Assembly: GCF_937910335.1 (NCBI RefSeq)
Contig: NZ_CALEMX010000549.1
Coordinates: 1-49,295, forward strand
DNA length: 49,295 nucleotides
Origin: an uncultured Gimesia sp.
GTDB taxonomy: Bacteria; Planctomycetota; Planctomycetia; Planctomycetales; Planctomycetaceae
Direction: 5' to 3'
A model generated the notes under the pieces. It was not told the DNA's origin. It was given only the letters and a program-made list of their open reading frames with translations, and ran no database searches. Positions 1 through 9,972 of the stretch are shown piece after piece (within the stretch, counting starts at the first letter, position 1; each line of letters starts with the position of its first letter). The position numbers and the translations under genes are program-made.

Positions 1-327
1 CCTTTGAACGCGGGAAACTATTTTGAGCTAGGACAACGTTTTTACCAACAATATCAAACGTCAATACTGCAGGATGATCTGAATGCTGCAGCCATTAATC
101 TAAAACAGGCGGTCAAAGGTTATCCCAATAATGCCCGTTATCGTGCTGTTTTTGCTGAAGTTTTAGCAGATTCAGGCAAAATAAACGAAAGCCAGTATCA
201 GGCACAACGAGCCATTGAGCTGGATGAAGCCAACCATCGTGCTCAGCATGTGGATAAATATTTGACGGAAGCCTCATTAAATCGAATGAAGGAAATAATT
301 AACATAGGACAAAGGAATCAGAATTGA
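1..327 (+). CDS. TPR-containing protein, 3' end only
   Basis: The reading frame is open from the first base and stops at 327, so this is the C-terminal part of a gene that starts left of the window; the internal TTG at 4 is not a convincing start. The roughly 108 visible residues are helical. They contain a tetratricopeptide-like pair around 'NLKQAVKGYPNNARYRAVFAE' style helices followed by 'QAQRAIELDEANHRAQ', with the usual A/L/Y spacing of TPR helices. TPR regions mediate protein contacts, and nothing else of the protein can be seen. It might be the tail of an O-antigen-ligase or other membrane protein carrying TPRs, but that cannot be tested here. Confidence 0.7.
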   Translation, partial: PLNAGNYFELGQRFYQQYQTSILQDDLNAAAINLKQAVKGYPNNARYRAVFAEVLADSGKINESQYQAQRAIELDEANHRAQHVDKYLTEASLNRMKEIINIGQRNQN

Positions 328-443
328 ACTCAGGTGCCCTACGGTTCATAATAACCGGGGGAACGTAAGCTCGTTGTTCCTGAATTGCAAGTTCAGTTTA
401 ATATTCTCATTTATTATCAATATTCTTCTCTACTGGTGGCATT

Positions 444-1694
444 ATGAATCTTCGATCCATTCTTACAACAATACTTGTTCTTGTTGTTGCTCTCATAGGT
501 ACAGTCTGGTTAGGTCGAGGCAATGGGGATCTTAAGTCTGTCCAACCTAAGATACCTACAAAATCAACTGATGATGACCGTCCGAAAATTTCGCCAACGG
601 GCCCGTACCCAAAAGCAGTTGTTGAAAAACCACTCTATGAATTCGGCGAAATGGCAGTCGGGCAGACTCTCTCACATAAGTTTATTTTAAAAAATGAAGG
701 AGAGGTTCCTCTAGAAGTTAAGAAAGGGACCACTACATGCAAATGCACGCTGAGTGAAATGAAAGATAACTCTGTCGCTCCAGGCAAGTCCATTGAGATC
801 GAACTAACCTGGACACCAAAGAGTACTCAGGAAATTTTTGGGCAGACAGCAACCGTTTACACTAACGATCCCAAAAACCAGGAACTCAAACTCCAGATCC
901 GGGGAAGTGCTAACCGGTTGATCTCCTTTAGCGGCGATACTGAAAGTGGCGCCTATTGGTCACTGCCCGTCATGTCGAACAGTACTCCGGTTTCTCATAC
1001 AGGAATGATACACACCAAGTATCTGGATGAGTTTAAAGTGTTAGAGATTGTAGCCAGCAAACCCGGCCTGACATCCTCGTTTAAACCTCTTACGCCAGAA
1101 GAACTAAAAGAAGTCAAAGCGAAATCAGGATACTCTATAAAAATCACCGCAGATCCTGGAAAATTTCCTCTGGGAGGGTTTAACGAACGCCTGATTATCA
1201 AAACAGATATCCCTGATACACAAGAACCTCATTCTGAAGCTGATCATAAACACACAGAAGGGGATGGGCACAAGCATGAGCACAAACACGGAAATCGAGA
1301 ATTTGTGATTCAGATTTCGGGCAATCATTCCGGGCCCATTCGAATTGTGCCTACTTTTGGAGTGCACTGGAATCCTGAAACAATGGTATTGAGACTTGGA
1401 CAATTTTCTGCCAAAGAGGGAAAAGAAGTCACGCTATCCATGTTTGTAGAAGGAATTGAACAACCACTGAAAATTATGAATCAGGAGATCAAACCCGATT
1501 ATCTGAAATTTGAAATTAAAAAAGACGATCAATTTAAGTCCACGAATAAACAACGTTACGTGATAAAACTCTCTGTTCCCGCTGGTAGCCCAACGGCTTC
1601 TTTCGATCAGAGCAATCAGGCTCGCGTGAAACTGAAAACGAACCACCCCAATGCAAAAGAAATTGAGTTACGAATCCAATTTATAGCATTGTAA
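444..1694 (+). CDS. DUF1573 domain exported protein with His-rich loop
   Basis: A 416-residue protein. Residues about 6-24 form one hydrophobic segment that acts as a signal anchor or signal peptide. Residues about 65-155 match the DUF1573 pattern (immunoglobulin-like, ASH-type fold): a Y/F-x-FG-x-M/I-x-x-G start, the 'TTCKCT' cysteine pair, and the 'PG-S-I-E-I-E' strand. This family is common in Planctomycetes and Bacteroidetes and has no established biochemical role. Residues 263-282 hold seven histidines in a hydrophilic loop, which suggests metal binding. The C-terminal half (about 290-416) is beta-rich without a recognised family. GGTGG upstream of the ATG is a weak ribosome binding site. 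The next gene, 181 bp downstream, also encodes an exported protein, so both probably act outside the cytoplasmic membrane. Confidence 0.8.
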   Translation: MNLRSILTTILVLVVALIGTVWLGRGNGDLKSVQPKIPTKSTDDDRPKISPTGPYPKAVVEKPLYEFGEMAVGQTLSHKFILKNEGEVPLEVKKGTTTCKCTLSEMKDNSVAPGKSIEIELTWTPKSTQEIFGQTATVYTNDPKNQELKLQIRGSANRLISFSGDTESGAYWSLPVMSNSTPVSHTGMIHTKYLDEFKVLEIVASKPGLTSSFKPLTPEELKEVKAKSGYSIKITADPGKFPLGGFNERLIIKTDIPDTQEPHSEADHKHTEGDGHKHEHKHGNREFVIQISGNHSGPIRIVPTFGVHWNPETMVLRLGQFSAKEGKEVTLSMFVEGIEQPLKIMNQEIKPDYLKFEIKKDDQFKSTNKQRYVIKLSVPAGSPTASFDQSNQARVKLKTNHPNAKEIELRIQFIAL

Positions 1695-1875
1695 ACACCA
1701 GTTTTGTTTCAGCCGCTGATGGCTCAATCACATTCAACAGGTTCTGTTTCTAACCTTTTCAGGCCCGTCTCAGATCCACTTTGACGCAATACCATGTTAT
1801 GAGTTAAGATAACCGGCGAGGTTTCACCCACGTTATTCATCTACCTCAAATTAATCCCATGGAAGGTCGTATTGA

Positions 1876-3531
1876 ATGTTATGTAAACGATTCTCAGACA
1901 ATCATGGCCTGTTTTCCCTGTTCGCCGCATTCCTGCTGCTGACGGGCTGTGAAAACAACACTCCGCAGTCTACCTCAACCACTTCGAATTCCACTGCGAC
2001 AGAAAATCAGCCGAAAAAACAGAAGCAGGCAGATTCATCAACTTCCACACCTCAATCAGATTCTACGGTGACGGAAAAACACGTCCCCCAATCTACCGCA
2101 GGAAAAACCTCTCCGAAAACCATATCATCTTCTAAGACATCAACCAAGCCGCTCTTCAAAGACTGGCCCGCTCCCAAGTTGGCAATTGTCCTGACAGGCG
2201 AACGACATGGTTATCTCGAACCCTGCGGTTGTACGCAAAATCAGACGGGCGGAGTCTCACTACTAGCCAATCTCTTTAAAAAAATTGAAGAACGAAACTG
2301 GCCCGTAACCGCATTTGATCTAGGAAGTCTTGTAAAACGCAATCGCAGGCAAAGTCAAATTAAATATGAAACTATACTGGCTTCCTTGAAAGATATGAAA
2401 TACGCCGGTTTAGGATTAGGACCTGAAGAGCTCCGCTTCGGTGCCGATATTTTTCTGCAACTGCATAACCCCGATCCAGCATCCCCTGATACCACACCCA
2501 CATTCCTGGCCGCCAATATTCTGATCCTGGAAACCCCCAACCTGGGAAAAAACCATTTCAAAATAGTCAATGTCGGCGGGGTTAAAATAGCGGTGACTTC
2601 CATTATCGGAAAAAGCCACATGGAAAAACTCACAGACATGACATGGCTCGAACCTGCGAAAGTGCTTCCGGAAGTCATCAAAAAAATGGAAGCAACCAAA
2701 CCGGACCTCATGATTCTACTTTCCCATTCCAAAAAAGAGGAATCAAAATCGCTTGCAGAAAAATTTCCGGTCTTTGATATCCTATTGACGGCAGGTGGTG
2801 TAGAAGATCCGATCGGTGAACCTGAATTTATCGGAAAAACCATGATGGTCGATGTTGGCCACAAGGGTAAAAGTGCCGGCGTAGTTGGCTATTATCCACA
2901 GAAGACAGCAAAAAATGATCCTGCGAAACGATTTCGGTTCACAGTAATCGAACTCGATAAGCAACGATTTCAGGATACGCCACGCATGGCTGAGCAAATG
3001 CAATTCTATCAGGATCGCCTGAAACAGGAAGATCTGGCAGCAAAAGAACTTCCCATTGATCATCCTCGCGGTAGCGATTTTGTAGGTGCAGAGACGTGTG
3101 GTGAATGCCACACCAAAGCATACGAAAAATGGTTAACGACCAAACATGCCGGTGCATACGAAAGTCTGATTACCGGGCGAGAAGATCAGAAAGGTCAGAA
3201 AATCATCTCCCGCATCTATGATGCCGAATGCCTTTCCTGTCATGTAACCGGTTGGCATCCACAGGAAGTGATTCGATATAAAAGTGGTTTTGTTAATAAA
3301 AAAGAATCGCCTCATCTGCTAGGACAGCAGTGCGAAAACTGCCATGGACCGGGAAGCAAACACATCGAACTCGTCGATATGGACAAACTTGAAGAAGCCA
3401 AAAAAGTCATGCGAGTCACACTCGCCGAAGCTAAAAAGAATACCTGCTACCAGTGTCACGATCTGGACAACAGCCCCAAATTTGAATTTGATTCATACTG
3501 GAAAAAAATCGAACATCCTTGGCGCGATTAA
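1876..3531 (+). CDS. Lipoprotein: metallophosphatase-like domain fused to tetrahaem cytochrome c
   Basis: A 551-residue protein. The N-terminus carries a hydrophobic stretch ending in 'LLTGC', a lipobox, so it is probably a lipoprotein. A Ser/Thr/Pro/Lys-rich linker runs to about residue 95. Residues about 100-385 resemble the 5'-nucleotidase/UshA metallophosphatase fold, with 'GYLEPCGC', 'DLGSL', 'LLSHS' and 'DVGHKGK' at the positions of family motifs, but the metal ligands are only partly conserved, so catalysis is doubtful. The C-terminal part has four CXXCH haem c sites starting at residues 408, 452, 486 and 524, the layout of the cytochrome c554/multihaem family. It is probably an extracytoplasmic electron carrier or redox enzyme. 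GGAAGG lies 9 bases before the ATG. Whether the phosphatase-like half is enzymatic or only structural cannot be told from sequence. Confidence 0.85.
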   Translation: MLCKRFSDNHGLFSLFAAFLLLTGCENNTPQSTSTTSNSTATENQPKKQKQADSSTSTPQSDSTVTEKHVPQSTAGKTSPKTISSSKTSTKPLFKDWPAPKLAIVLTGERHGYLEPCGCTQNQTGGVSLLANLFKKIEERNWPVTAFDLGSLVKRNRRQSQIKYETILASLKDMKYAGLGLGPEELRFGADIFLQLHNPDPASPDTTPTFLAANILILETPNLGKNHFKIVNVGGVKIAVTSIIGKSHMEKLTDMTWLEPAKVLPEVIKKMEATKPDLMILLSHSKKEESKSLAEKFPVFDILLTAGGVEDPIGEPEFIGKTMMVDVGHKGKSAGVVGYYPQKTAKNDPAKRFRFTVIELDKQRFQDTPRMAEQMQFYQDRLKQEDLAAKELPIDHPRGSDFVGAETCGECHTKAYEKWLTTKHAGAYESLITGREDQKGQKIISRIYDAECLSCHVTGWHPQEVIRYKSGFVNKKESPHLLGQQCENCHGPGSKHIELVDMDKLEEAKKVMRVTLAEAKKNTCYQCHDLDNSPKFEFDSYWKKIEHPWRD

Positions 3532-3582
3532 TTGTCTTCTCATACCTGAAATTTTGCTAACCCTCGATCATGTGGTCTTCAA

Positions 3583-4149
3583 ATGCTGGAAGTGGAACAA
3601 AAGTTTGCCATTGCTGATCGAGATGCTTTGTTTGAGCAACTGGAGCATCTCGGCGCGACACGGGGAATTTGTCTAGAGCAGCAGGATTTTTATTTTATGC
3701 ACCCGGTTCGCAATTTTGCGGAAACAGACGAAGCCATTCGCATTAGATGTAATGGGGCAGAAAACCGCATCACCTACAAAGGTCCTAAACGGGCAATGAT
3801 CAGCAAGGTTCGTAAAGAAATTGAACTGGCATTTGACTCAGGTCAGCCAGCGTTTGAACAAATGGCAGAGATGCTCGAGTTTCTCGGGTTTCAGCCACTC
3901 AGAACGGTTAAAAAAAGGCGCACCCCCTTCACCTATCTGCTTCATCATAACTCATTTGAAATTGCCATTGATGAAGTCGAAGGACTCGGAACTTTTGCAG
4001 AAATCGAATTGATGGCCGAAGAGTCTGAACTTCAGGAAGCAGAAACCGCAATCATCCAACTGGCTGAGACTTTGGTGCTGACCGATTCCATCCTAAAATC
4101 GTACCTGGGAATGCTGATTGAAAGTGAAACTCAGACAGATAGCCCCTGA
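3583..4149 (+). CDS. CYTH domain protein (CyaB / thiamine-triphosphatase-like)
   Basis: A 188-residue soluble protein that starts with the CYTH signature ExExK ('EVEQKF', residues 3-8). Further acidic and basic residues of the triphosphate tunnel follow: 'IRIRCNG', 'ITYKGPK', 'KVRKEIE', 'KKRR' and the late 'AEIELMAEE'. The CYTH superfamily includes class IV adenylate cyclases and inorganic or thiamine triphosphatases, all metal-dependent enzymes acting on triphosphates in a beta-tunnel. Substrate cannot be assigned from sequence; bacterial members are often tripolyphosphatases. Length is typical for the CyaB group. The gene begins 51 bp after the cytochrome gene, and no clear Shine-Dalgarno is seen before the ATG. 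Confidence 0.85.
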   Translation: MLEVEQKFAIADRDALFEQLEHLGATRGICLEQQDFYFMHPVRNFAETDEAIRIRCNGAENRITYKGPKRAMISKVRKEIELAFDSGQPAFEQMAEMLEFLGFQPLRTVKKRRTPFTYLLHHNSFEIAIDEVEGLGTFAEIELMAEESELQEAETAIIQLAETLVLTDSILKSYLGMLIESETQTDSP

Positions 4150-4252
4150 AACTCTTACAGATTTTCGAATCTTTCACGTTCCTTATTCCTTTTCAGACTG
4201 ACCAAATTCTGAAATAATTGTCATCAGATATAATTTTCTCATATTTGCTATT

Positions 4253-4281
4253 GTGACAAAAAAAGAATTCGTTAGTATAAC
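4253..4281 (+). promoter_or_regulatory. Probable sigma-70 promoter of recA
   Basis: GTGACA at 4253-4258 (5 of 6 matches to TTGACA) and TATAAC at 4276-4281 (5 of 6 matches to TATAAT) are separated by exactly 17 bases. Transcription would start near 4288, giving a leader of about 150 bases before the recA ATG at 4437. No convincing LexA operator was recognised around it, although planctomycete LexA sites are not well enough known to exclude one. Confidence 0.6.
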
Positions 4282-4343
4282 TTCGTTCACAATAGACATT
4301 TCCTTTTAACTCTATGGGTCGAGACGGCGTTCAATAAAGACGT

Positions 4344-4406
4344 CCCCGCAATTCTCGACAAATTAGGCACTTGCTTCGCCTGACGAACTCGAACTCAATT
4401 GCGGGG
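4344..4406 (+). promoter_or_regulatory. Inverted repeat in the recA leader
   Basis: CCCCGCAATT at 4344-4353 is perfectly complementary to AATTGCGGGG at 4397-4406. The two arms enclose 43 bases that contain a smaller AGGC/GCCT stem. In RNA this would form a closed, branched element that ends about 30 bases before the recA start codon. The position suggests a role in recA mRNA stability or translation, but this is inference. Confidence 0.45.
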
Positions 4407-4436
4407 CAACTGTCATATTATTGAAGGAAGACCTCA

Positions 4437-5513
4437 ATGGCTGCAAAGTCACGATCAAAACGAGCTACAACTCCCCCGCCAAAAAATAACAACGGCTCCA
4501 CCAAAACTGAAGGAATGCTCGATAACGCGCTGGGGCAAATTGAGCAGGCGTTTGGTAAAGGCGCCATCATGAAGCTGGAAGGAGAGAATGCGCAAGTCGT
4601 TCCCTCAATTCCCAGCGGCGCACTCTCACTCGACCTGGCCCTGGGCGGCACAGGCTTTCCCCGTGGGCGAGTGATCGAATTGTACGGACCAGAATCGAGC
4701 GGTAAAACAACACTCGCCTTACACGTCATTGCAAATGCACAAAAAGAAGGTGGCATAGCAGCCTTTATTGATGCCGAACATGCACTGGATCCGATCTGGG
4801 CCAAAAAACTAGGCGTCAATATTTCAGAAATGCTCGTCAGCCAACCATCCTATGGGGAAGAAGGGCTGCAAATTGCAGAAATGCTGATCAAATCAAACTC
4901 TGTTGACGTTATTGTTGTCGACTCGGTAGCAGCACTCGTCCCCAAAGCAGAATTAGATGGCGAAATTGGCGATACACACGTTGGACTGCAGGCCCGTATG
5001 ATGAGTCAGGCCATGCGAAAATTAACCGGCGCCATTTCCAAATCCAAAACAACCGTGATTTTCATCAACCAGATTCGTGAGAAAATTGGTGTAATGTTTG
5101 GGAGTCCCGAAACAACTCCCGGCGGTCGCGCATTGAAATTTTACAGTTCGGTGCGTGTAGATGTCCGCCGGATTGCCACACTCAAAGATGGTGACACCGT
5201 CACGGGCATTCGAATGAAAGCCAAGATTGTTAAAAATAAGATTGCACCTCCGTTCAGAATTGCCGAATTTGACATGCTCACGACAGGGGGAATCAACTTC
5301 GAATTAGATCTCCTCGATCTGGCTGTTGAAAACAGAATCGTCAAAAAGGCCGGTAGCTGGTTCAGTTATGGAGAAACACGACTTGGGCAGGGGCGAGACC
5401 GTTCCAAGACGGTATTGGAAGAAAACCCCGATCTTTGCCTGGAAATCAAGCAGAAAGTACTGGAAGCACAGGGGCTGCTACCCTCGAAAAAACCAGAGCC
5501 AGTCGAAGCCTGA
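4437..5513 (+). CDS. recA: Recombinase RecA
   Basis: A 358-residue protein of normal RecA length. RecA forms ATP-dependent filaments on single-stranded DNA, drives homologous strand exchange and stimulates LexA self-cleavage in the SOS response. Visible features are the Walker A site 'GPESSGKT' (residues 84-91, K90), '[10 protein letters not shown]', the Walker B strand '[12 protein letters not shown]', 'MMSQAMRKL', the '[13 protein letters not shown]' segment, and '[11 protein letters not shown]' of the DNA-binding loop region. The N-terminus is about 20 residues longer and more basic than in E. coli. AAGGAAG lies about 7 bases before the ATG. The gene has its own promoter, a structured leader and an intrinsic terminator, so it is probably a single-gene transcript. 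Confidence 0.98.
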   Translation: MAAKSRSKRATTPPPKNNNGSTKTEGMLDNALGQIEQAFGKGAIMKLEGENAQVVPSIPSGALSLDLALGGTGFPRGRVIELYGPESSGKTTLALHVIANAQKEGGIAAFIDAEHALDPIWAKKLGVNISEMLVSQPSYGEEGLQIAEMLIKSNSVDVIVVDSVAALVPKAELDGEIGDTHVGLQARMMSQAMRKLTGAISKSKTTVIFINQIREKIGVMFGSPETTPGGRALKFYSSVRVDVRRIATLKDGDTVTGIRMKAKIVKNKIAPPFRIAEFDMLTTGGINFELDLLDLAVENRIVKKAGSWFSYGETRLGQGRDRSKTVLEENPDLCLEIKQKVLEAQGLLPSKKPEPVEA

Positions 5514-5558
5514 TTTGACGATCAGTCCTTAAAATCAATGATCCAGAAAAATTCGCTC

Positions 5559-5598
5559 AACGACCTTGATTCCGACAATGGTAATCAAGGTCGTTTTG
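5559..5598 (+). terminator. Intrinsic terminator after recA
   Basis: A perfect 13-base inverted repeat, AACGACCTTGATT at 5559-5571 and its complement at 5583-5595, encloses an 11-base loop and runs into a short TTTT tract. It lies 46 bases after the recA stop codon and ends that transcript before the protease gene at 5706. Confidence 0.75.
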
Positions 5599-5705
5599 CA
5601 TTGGGTTCTCCTCAGAAACACGGTAAAATCAGTATCGATAATTACCCGATCAAGTGGAAAACGTTTTCTGCGCATTAGATTTTTTATTTTTACGTAAGGC
5701 AAAGA

Positions 5706-7310
5706 ATGTTTGGTGCTCCATCAACAAATTTTGCGCAAAGCCATGCATTGTTCACGATATCCTTGCTGGCAGGCCTGCTCTGGTTTCCGACTGAAACGAA
5801 CCATGCACTTTATGCGCAAGGACTGGATGCACGCGCCGTTGCTTTTGCTGTTGAAAAACAACTGATCAATGCCATTGAAAAGGCTGAAAAATCAGTCGTT
5901 GCGATTTCGAAAATCAAAACCAGAAGACAACGGATTCCATCCCGAATCCCTGCACCCTTTGGCCTGGACCCTGATCAGGGGTTGAATACATCACAAGATC
6001 CACAGAATTTGAATTTCATTCCCAACGATTTTGGCTCGGGAGTTCTCATTCCAGATCCGACAAAACAGAACCGCGTTTTGATCCTCACGAATTATCATCT
6101 CACACAAGGCGGACCTGTTGCAGGTCAAAAAGCAAACTCTGAAAATCATATTTATGTTCATACTGCCAACCAGCAGGGATTTTATGCAGAAATTCTGGCG
6201 GCTGACCCGCGCAGTGATTTATGCGTTCTTAGTCCAATTCAGAAACTTCCCAGAACATATGCCCAATCACTGCTTCCCATCAAATACGCATCGACCGAAA
6301 CGGTTCGGAAAGGACAATTCGTGATTGCCCTGGGAAACCCCTATGCAATCGCCCGTGATGGTTCTCCCAGCGCCAGTTGGGGTATTGTAAGCAACTTTCA
6401 TCGGTTTCCAATTCCTGTAAAAAAACACTTCCTGAACCAGGAACTTGCCAAAGAAGAAACGCTACACCATTTTGGAACTCTGTTACAAGTCGACACACAC
6501 CTTGATCTGGGTACAAGTGGCGGTGCCTTACTGAACCTCGATGGAAACTTAATCGGTGTCACAACGGCATTGGCTGCACTCGAAGGTTATGAAAAATCGA
6601 CCGGCTATGCGATTCCCATCAACAAAGCGACGCTACGCATCATTAATAGCCTCGCTGCAGGATTGGAAGCCGAATATGGTTTTCTGGGTATCGAACCTAA
6701 GAGAATTGAACGAAATCAGGCAAAGCAACGTTTTGTAGGAAATTTTATACTGCAAGATCCCTACTATGTTGAAGCGAGAAATGTAGAAAAATACTCCCCT
6801 GCCCAACTCGCCGGCATGCTGCCGCAAGACCTGATTCTCTCTATCAATGGGCATAAATTGACAAACGAACTCGACTTAATGCGCGAAGTCGGTAAAGCAG
6901 GTGCGGGAAATGAAGTAAAGATTCAAATCTTGAGAGGAAAAAAACTGCGTGAGTTGACTCTGACAATAAAACTAGGAAAATGGCCAGTGGTTGATGATGA
7001 GGGGATTGTACAAACCCAATTTCGCCATCCACTCTGGCGCGGAATGAGAGTTGATTTCCCCACAGCTCGCAAGAAATATACATTCCTTCCGTTCAGTTAT
7101 CCACCAGCTGTTGTCATAACTCATGTCGAACCAGGAAGTCCCGCACAGCAGGCTGGCCTCATAGAAGGAAATTTTATCCGCCAGATAAATAATCAAATGG
7201 TTCAGACACCTGAGGCATTTTATGAGGAAGCAAAAAAACTAAATAGCTCACAAGTCATATTACAACTTTTGGATGACCGAGAAGTGATCCTTCCCCTCCC
7301 TGATAAGTAA
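5706..7310 (+). CDS. Trypsin-like serine protease with two PDZ domains (HtrA/DegP-like)
   Basis: A 534-residue exported protein. A hydrophobic segment around residues 14-28 serves as signal peptide. The protease domain (about 60-320) has a readable catalytic triad: H131 in 'TNYHLT', D171 in 'RSDLCVL' and S271 in 'GTSGG'. Two PDZ-like domains follow, about 340-425 and 450-530, each with an 'SPAQ-AG' type motif ('YSPAQLAGM', 'GSPAQQAGL'). The HtrA family degrades or refolds damaged proteins in the periplasm. The sequence between the signal and the protease domain contains a proline-rich region. The gene ends only 11 bp before alaS on the same strand, so the two may share a transcript, though their functions are unrelated. 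Assignment to DegP versus another HtrA type is not possible by eye. Confidence 0.88.
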   Translation: MFGAPSTNFAQSHALFTISLLAGLLWFPTETNHALYAQGLDARAVAFAVEKQLINAIEKAEKSVVAISKIKTRRQRIPSRIPAPFGLDPDQGLNTSQDPQNLNFIPNDFGSGVLIPDPTKQNRVLILTNYHLTQGGPVAGQKANSENHIYVHTANQQGFYAEILAADPRSDLCVLSPIQKLPRTYAQSLLPIKYASTETVRKGQFVIALGNPYAIARDGSPSASWGIVSNFHRFPIPVKKHFLNQELAKEETLHHFGTLLQVDTHLDLGTSGGALLNLDGNLIGVTTALAALEGYEKSTGYAIPINKATLRIINSLAAGLEAEYGFLGIEPKRIERNQAKQRFVGNFILQDPYYVEARNVEKYSPAQLAGMLPQDLILSINGHKLTNELDLMREVGKAGAGNEVKIQILRGKKLRELTLTIKLGKWPVVDDEGIVQTQFRHPLWRGMRVDFPTARKKYTFLPFSYPPAVVITHVEPGSPAQQAGLIEGNFIRQINNQMVQTPEAFYEEAKKLNSSQVILQLLDDREVILPLPDK

Positions 7311-7321
7311 TTTTAAAAACA

Positions 7322-9949
7322 ATGAATACAGACGAACTTCGCGAATGTTACCTTTCCTTCTTTGAAGAAAAAGGGTGTATCCGCCGACCATCCGATGTCC
7401 TGGTCCCACGCGATGACCGCACCGTATTATTCACTCCCGCGGGAATGAATCAATTCAAAAACCAGTTTCTCGGGATAGGCAAACTCGATTTCACACGCGC
7501 CACAACTTGCCAGATGTGCCTCCGCACAGGCGACATTCAAAATGTAGGAGTCACCGCCTATCATCACACGTTTTTTGAAATGCTCGGAAACTTCTCGTTC
7601 GGCGATTACTTTAAACGCGATGCCATACATTGGGCCTGGGAATATCTGACAGATAAGAAATGGCTGGGACTCGACCCGAACCTGCTCTCCGTTACCGTCT
7701 ATCAGGAAGATGATGAAGCCTATAATATCTGGCACGATGAGATCAAACTTCCCGCCAACCGCATCAGCCGTGAAAATGAACATGAAAATTTCTGGCCCGC
7801 AGGTGCGCCTTCATTAGGTCCCGATGGCGTTTGTGGACCTTGCAGTGAAATCTTCTATCATCCCAATGGGGGAAAAGATAACGTCGAAATCTGGAATCTG
7901 GTATTCACCCAGTTTAATCGCGTGGGAGATCCCCCCGACAATCTGCAGCCCTTGCCCAAAAAAAATATCGATACAGGCATGGGATTAGAACGCACTGCAG
8001 CCGTCTTGCAAGGTGTGCAGAGTAACTTTGAAATCGATACACTCAAACAACTCTGCCTGGCAGCCGCTGATACGGTAGGAACGGATTATCAATTTGAAAA
8101 ACCGACGGGCCGACCAATCCGCCGCATTTCAGACCATGTCCGCGCCATCACATTCAGTATTCATGAAGGCGTCAACCCCGGCAGCGAAAAAGAGAGCTAT
8201 GTCGTTCGCCAGCTACTCAGGCGAGCTTTACTGGAAGGCTACCTGCTAGGCAAGCACGATCCCTTCCTGTACCAGCTTGTCCCCGCTGTTGTAGACATCA
8301 TGAAAACTCCTTATCCGGATATTGCAAAAACCGTCGAAAATGTCCAAAGAACAATCAAAGAAGAAGAACAACAGTTTCTAAGTGTCATTGAAAAAGGGCT
8401 TAATCGCTTTGAGGGTTTCCTGAAAAATGCAGAAAAGCAAGGCCTTTCGGAAATTTCTGGTGAAGACGCTTTTGACCTGCATCAGACAGACGGTTTTCTG
8501 ATCGAACTCACAGAGGCACTCGCCGCAAAAAATAATATCGCCGTTGACCGGACCGAATTTAACACCCTGATGAAACGACACAAAGAAGGGAGCGGCAGCG
8601 GAGCATTTCTAGATTCGGTAATGTCAGAAGGCCCCTTGACTGCTCTGCATAAAACCACCAGCGATACTGACTTCAGAGGTTACGATTCAACAGAAGCAGA
8701 AGGAAAAGTGGTCGGCATTATCGCAGAGGACCGACTGGTCGAATCGATGGTGGAAAAAGGCCACGCGCACCCGGTCGTGCTCGTCCTGGATCAAAGTCCC
8801 TTTTATGCAGAAGCCGGTGGTCAGGTCGGTGACATTGGCTTCATCGAAGCGGACGGAGTGAAATTTGAGGTCATTAATACCCAGAAAAACGGGGGGTTGA
8901 CTCTCCACATCGGCCACCTTTTGAATGGGAAACTGGAACAGGGGCAAACGGTTAAAGCAACGGTGATCAGTCCGCGACGTTCAGGAATTGAACGAGCTCA
9001 CTCGGCAACCCACTTATTGCATCATGCACTAAGGACCGTTTTGGGTGAAAACGCCATGCAACGCGGTTCGAAGGTGGAAGAAGATATGCTTCGCTTTGAC
9101 TTTTCACACGGCAAAGCAGTCACTCCGGATGAAGTCAGTCAAATCGAAGATATCATCAATCAACGTATTTCAGAAGGAGCCGGCATCAGTACGGAACTGA
9201 TGAAACTACAGAAAGCCAGAGATTTGGGAGCAATGGCTTTGTTTGGTGAAAAATATCCAGACAATGTGCGTGTAGTCCAAATGGGAGATTTCAGTATTGA
9301 GCTCTGCGGGGGAACTCATCTCTCTAACACAGGACAGGTGGGGTTATGTAAAATCGTGAATGAAGAACCCGTCGCGAAAGGCGTGCGCCGCATACACGCC
9401 CTCACGGGATCAAAAGCACTCGAAAAGACGAGACACACCGAAAAACTTCTTCAGGAAATCGCTGCACAACTTAAGGTGCCTCGTCCCGATGAGTTACCAC
9501 AACGAATTCTCCATATGCAGGAAGAGTTGCGGGAAACGAAAAAGAAACTCTTGAAGTACTCCAGCAAATCGCTGGCGGGCACGGCTGACGAACTACTCGA
9601 AACTACGAAATCAATAAACGATGTAAAGATTGTCGCCTATCATGCACAGGATTCATCGCGAGACCAACTGCGCGAACTCGCAGATCATTTGCGTAAAAAA
9701 GGAAAACAAGTCGCTTTGATTCTAGGTACTGTCATCGATGGGAAAGTTGCTTTGATGGCAGCCGTCAACCAGGATCTGATCAAACAAGGGCTCAAAGCCG
9801 GCGATTGCGTGAAAGTCGCTGCACAAATTGTCGGCGGCGGAGGCGGTGGTAGACCTGATATGGCAGAAGCCGGTGGTAAACATCCGGAAAAACTGGACGA
9901 AGCACTTTCGGCTGGCGCAGACTACTACCGCAGCCAGCTGGAAAGTTAA
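7322..9949 (+). CDS. alaS: Alanine--tRNA ligase
   Basis: An 875-residue protein of standard AlaRS length. It charges tRNA-Ala with alanine and edits mischarged Ser or Gly. The N-terminal class II catalytic core starts with '[14 protein letters not shown]' and contains '[15 protein letters not shown]', '[18 protein letters not shown]' and '[11 protein letters not shown]'. The editing domain carries the zinc-site motifs '[12 protein letters not shown]' (near residue 562) and 'CGGTH' (near 662). The C-terminal DHHA1 domain ends in the glycine-rich '[15 protein letters not shown]' type motif. The ATG is 11 bases after the protease stop and has no clear Shine-Dalgarno, which suggests coupling to the upstream gene. 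It converges with the DapA-family gene, leaving only 23 bp between the stops. Confidence 0.98.
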   Translation: MNTDELRECYLSFFEEKGCIRRPSDVLVPRDDRTVLFTPAGMNQFKNQFLGIGKLDFTRATTCQMCLRTGDIQNVGVTAYHHTFFEMLGNFSFGDYFKRDAIHWAWEYLTDKKWLGLDPNLLSVTVYQEDDEAYNIWHDEIKLPANRISRENEHENFWPAGAPSLGPDGVCGPCSEIFYHPNGGKDNVEIWNLVFTQFNRVGDPPDNLQPLPKKNIDTGMGLERTAAVLQGVQSNFEIDTLKQLCLAAADTVGTDYQFEKPTGRPIRRISDHVRAITFSIHEGVNPGSEKESYVVRQLLRRALLEGYLLGKHDPFLYQLVPAVVDIMKTPYPDIAKTVENVQRTIKEEEQQFLSVIEKGLNRFEGFLKNAEKQGLSEISGEDAFDLHQTDGFLIELTEALAAKNNIAVDRTEFNTLMKRHKEGSGSGAFLDSVMSEGPLTALHKTTSDTDFRGYDSTEAEGKVVGIIAEDRLVESMVEKGHAHPVVLVLDQSPFYAEAGGQVGDIGFIEADGVKFEVINTQKNGGLTLHIGHLLNGKLEQGQTVKATVISPRRSGIERAHSATHLLHHALRTVLGENAMQRGSKVEEDMLRFDFSHGKAVTPDEVSQIEDIINQRISEGAGISTELMKLQKARDLGAMALFGEKYPDNVRVVQMGDFSIELCGGTHLSNTGQVGLCKIVNEEPVAKGVRRIHALTGSKALEKTRHTEKLLQEIAAQLKVPRPDELPQRILHMQEELRETKKKLLKYSSKSLAGTADELLETTKSINDVKIVAYHAQDSSRDQLRELADHLRKKGKQVALILGTVIDGKVALMAAVNQDLIKQGLKAGDCVKVAAQIVGGGGGGRPDMAEAGGKHPEKLDEALSAGADYYRSQLES

Positions 9950-9972
9950 TCGTTGATCGAACTTAGCAGAAC

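Noticed and set aside
3344-3676. Plus-strand frame overlapping the cytochrome end and the CYTH start
   Set aside because: It overlaps two well-supported genes in another frame and has no protein features.
4262-4395. Possible LexA operator upstream of recA (GTTC/GAAC-like words)
   Set aside because: The words are not arranged as a convincing palindrome of any known LexA type.
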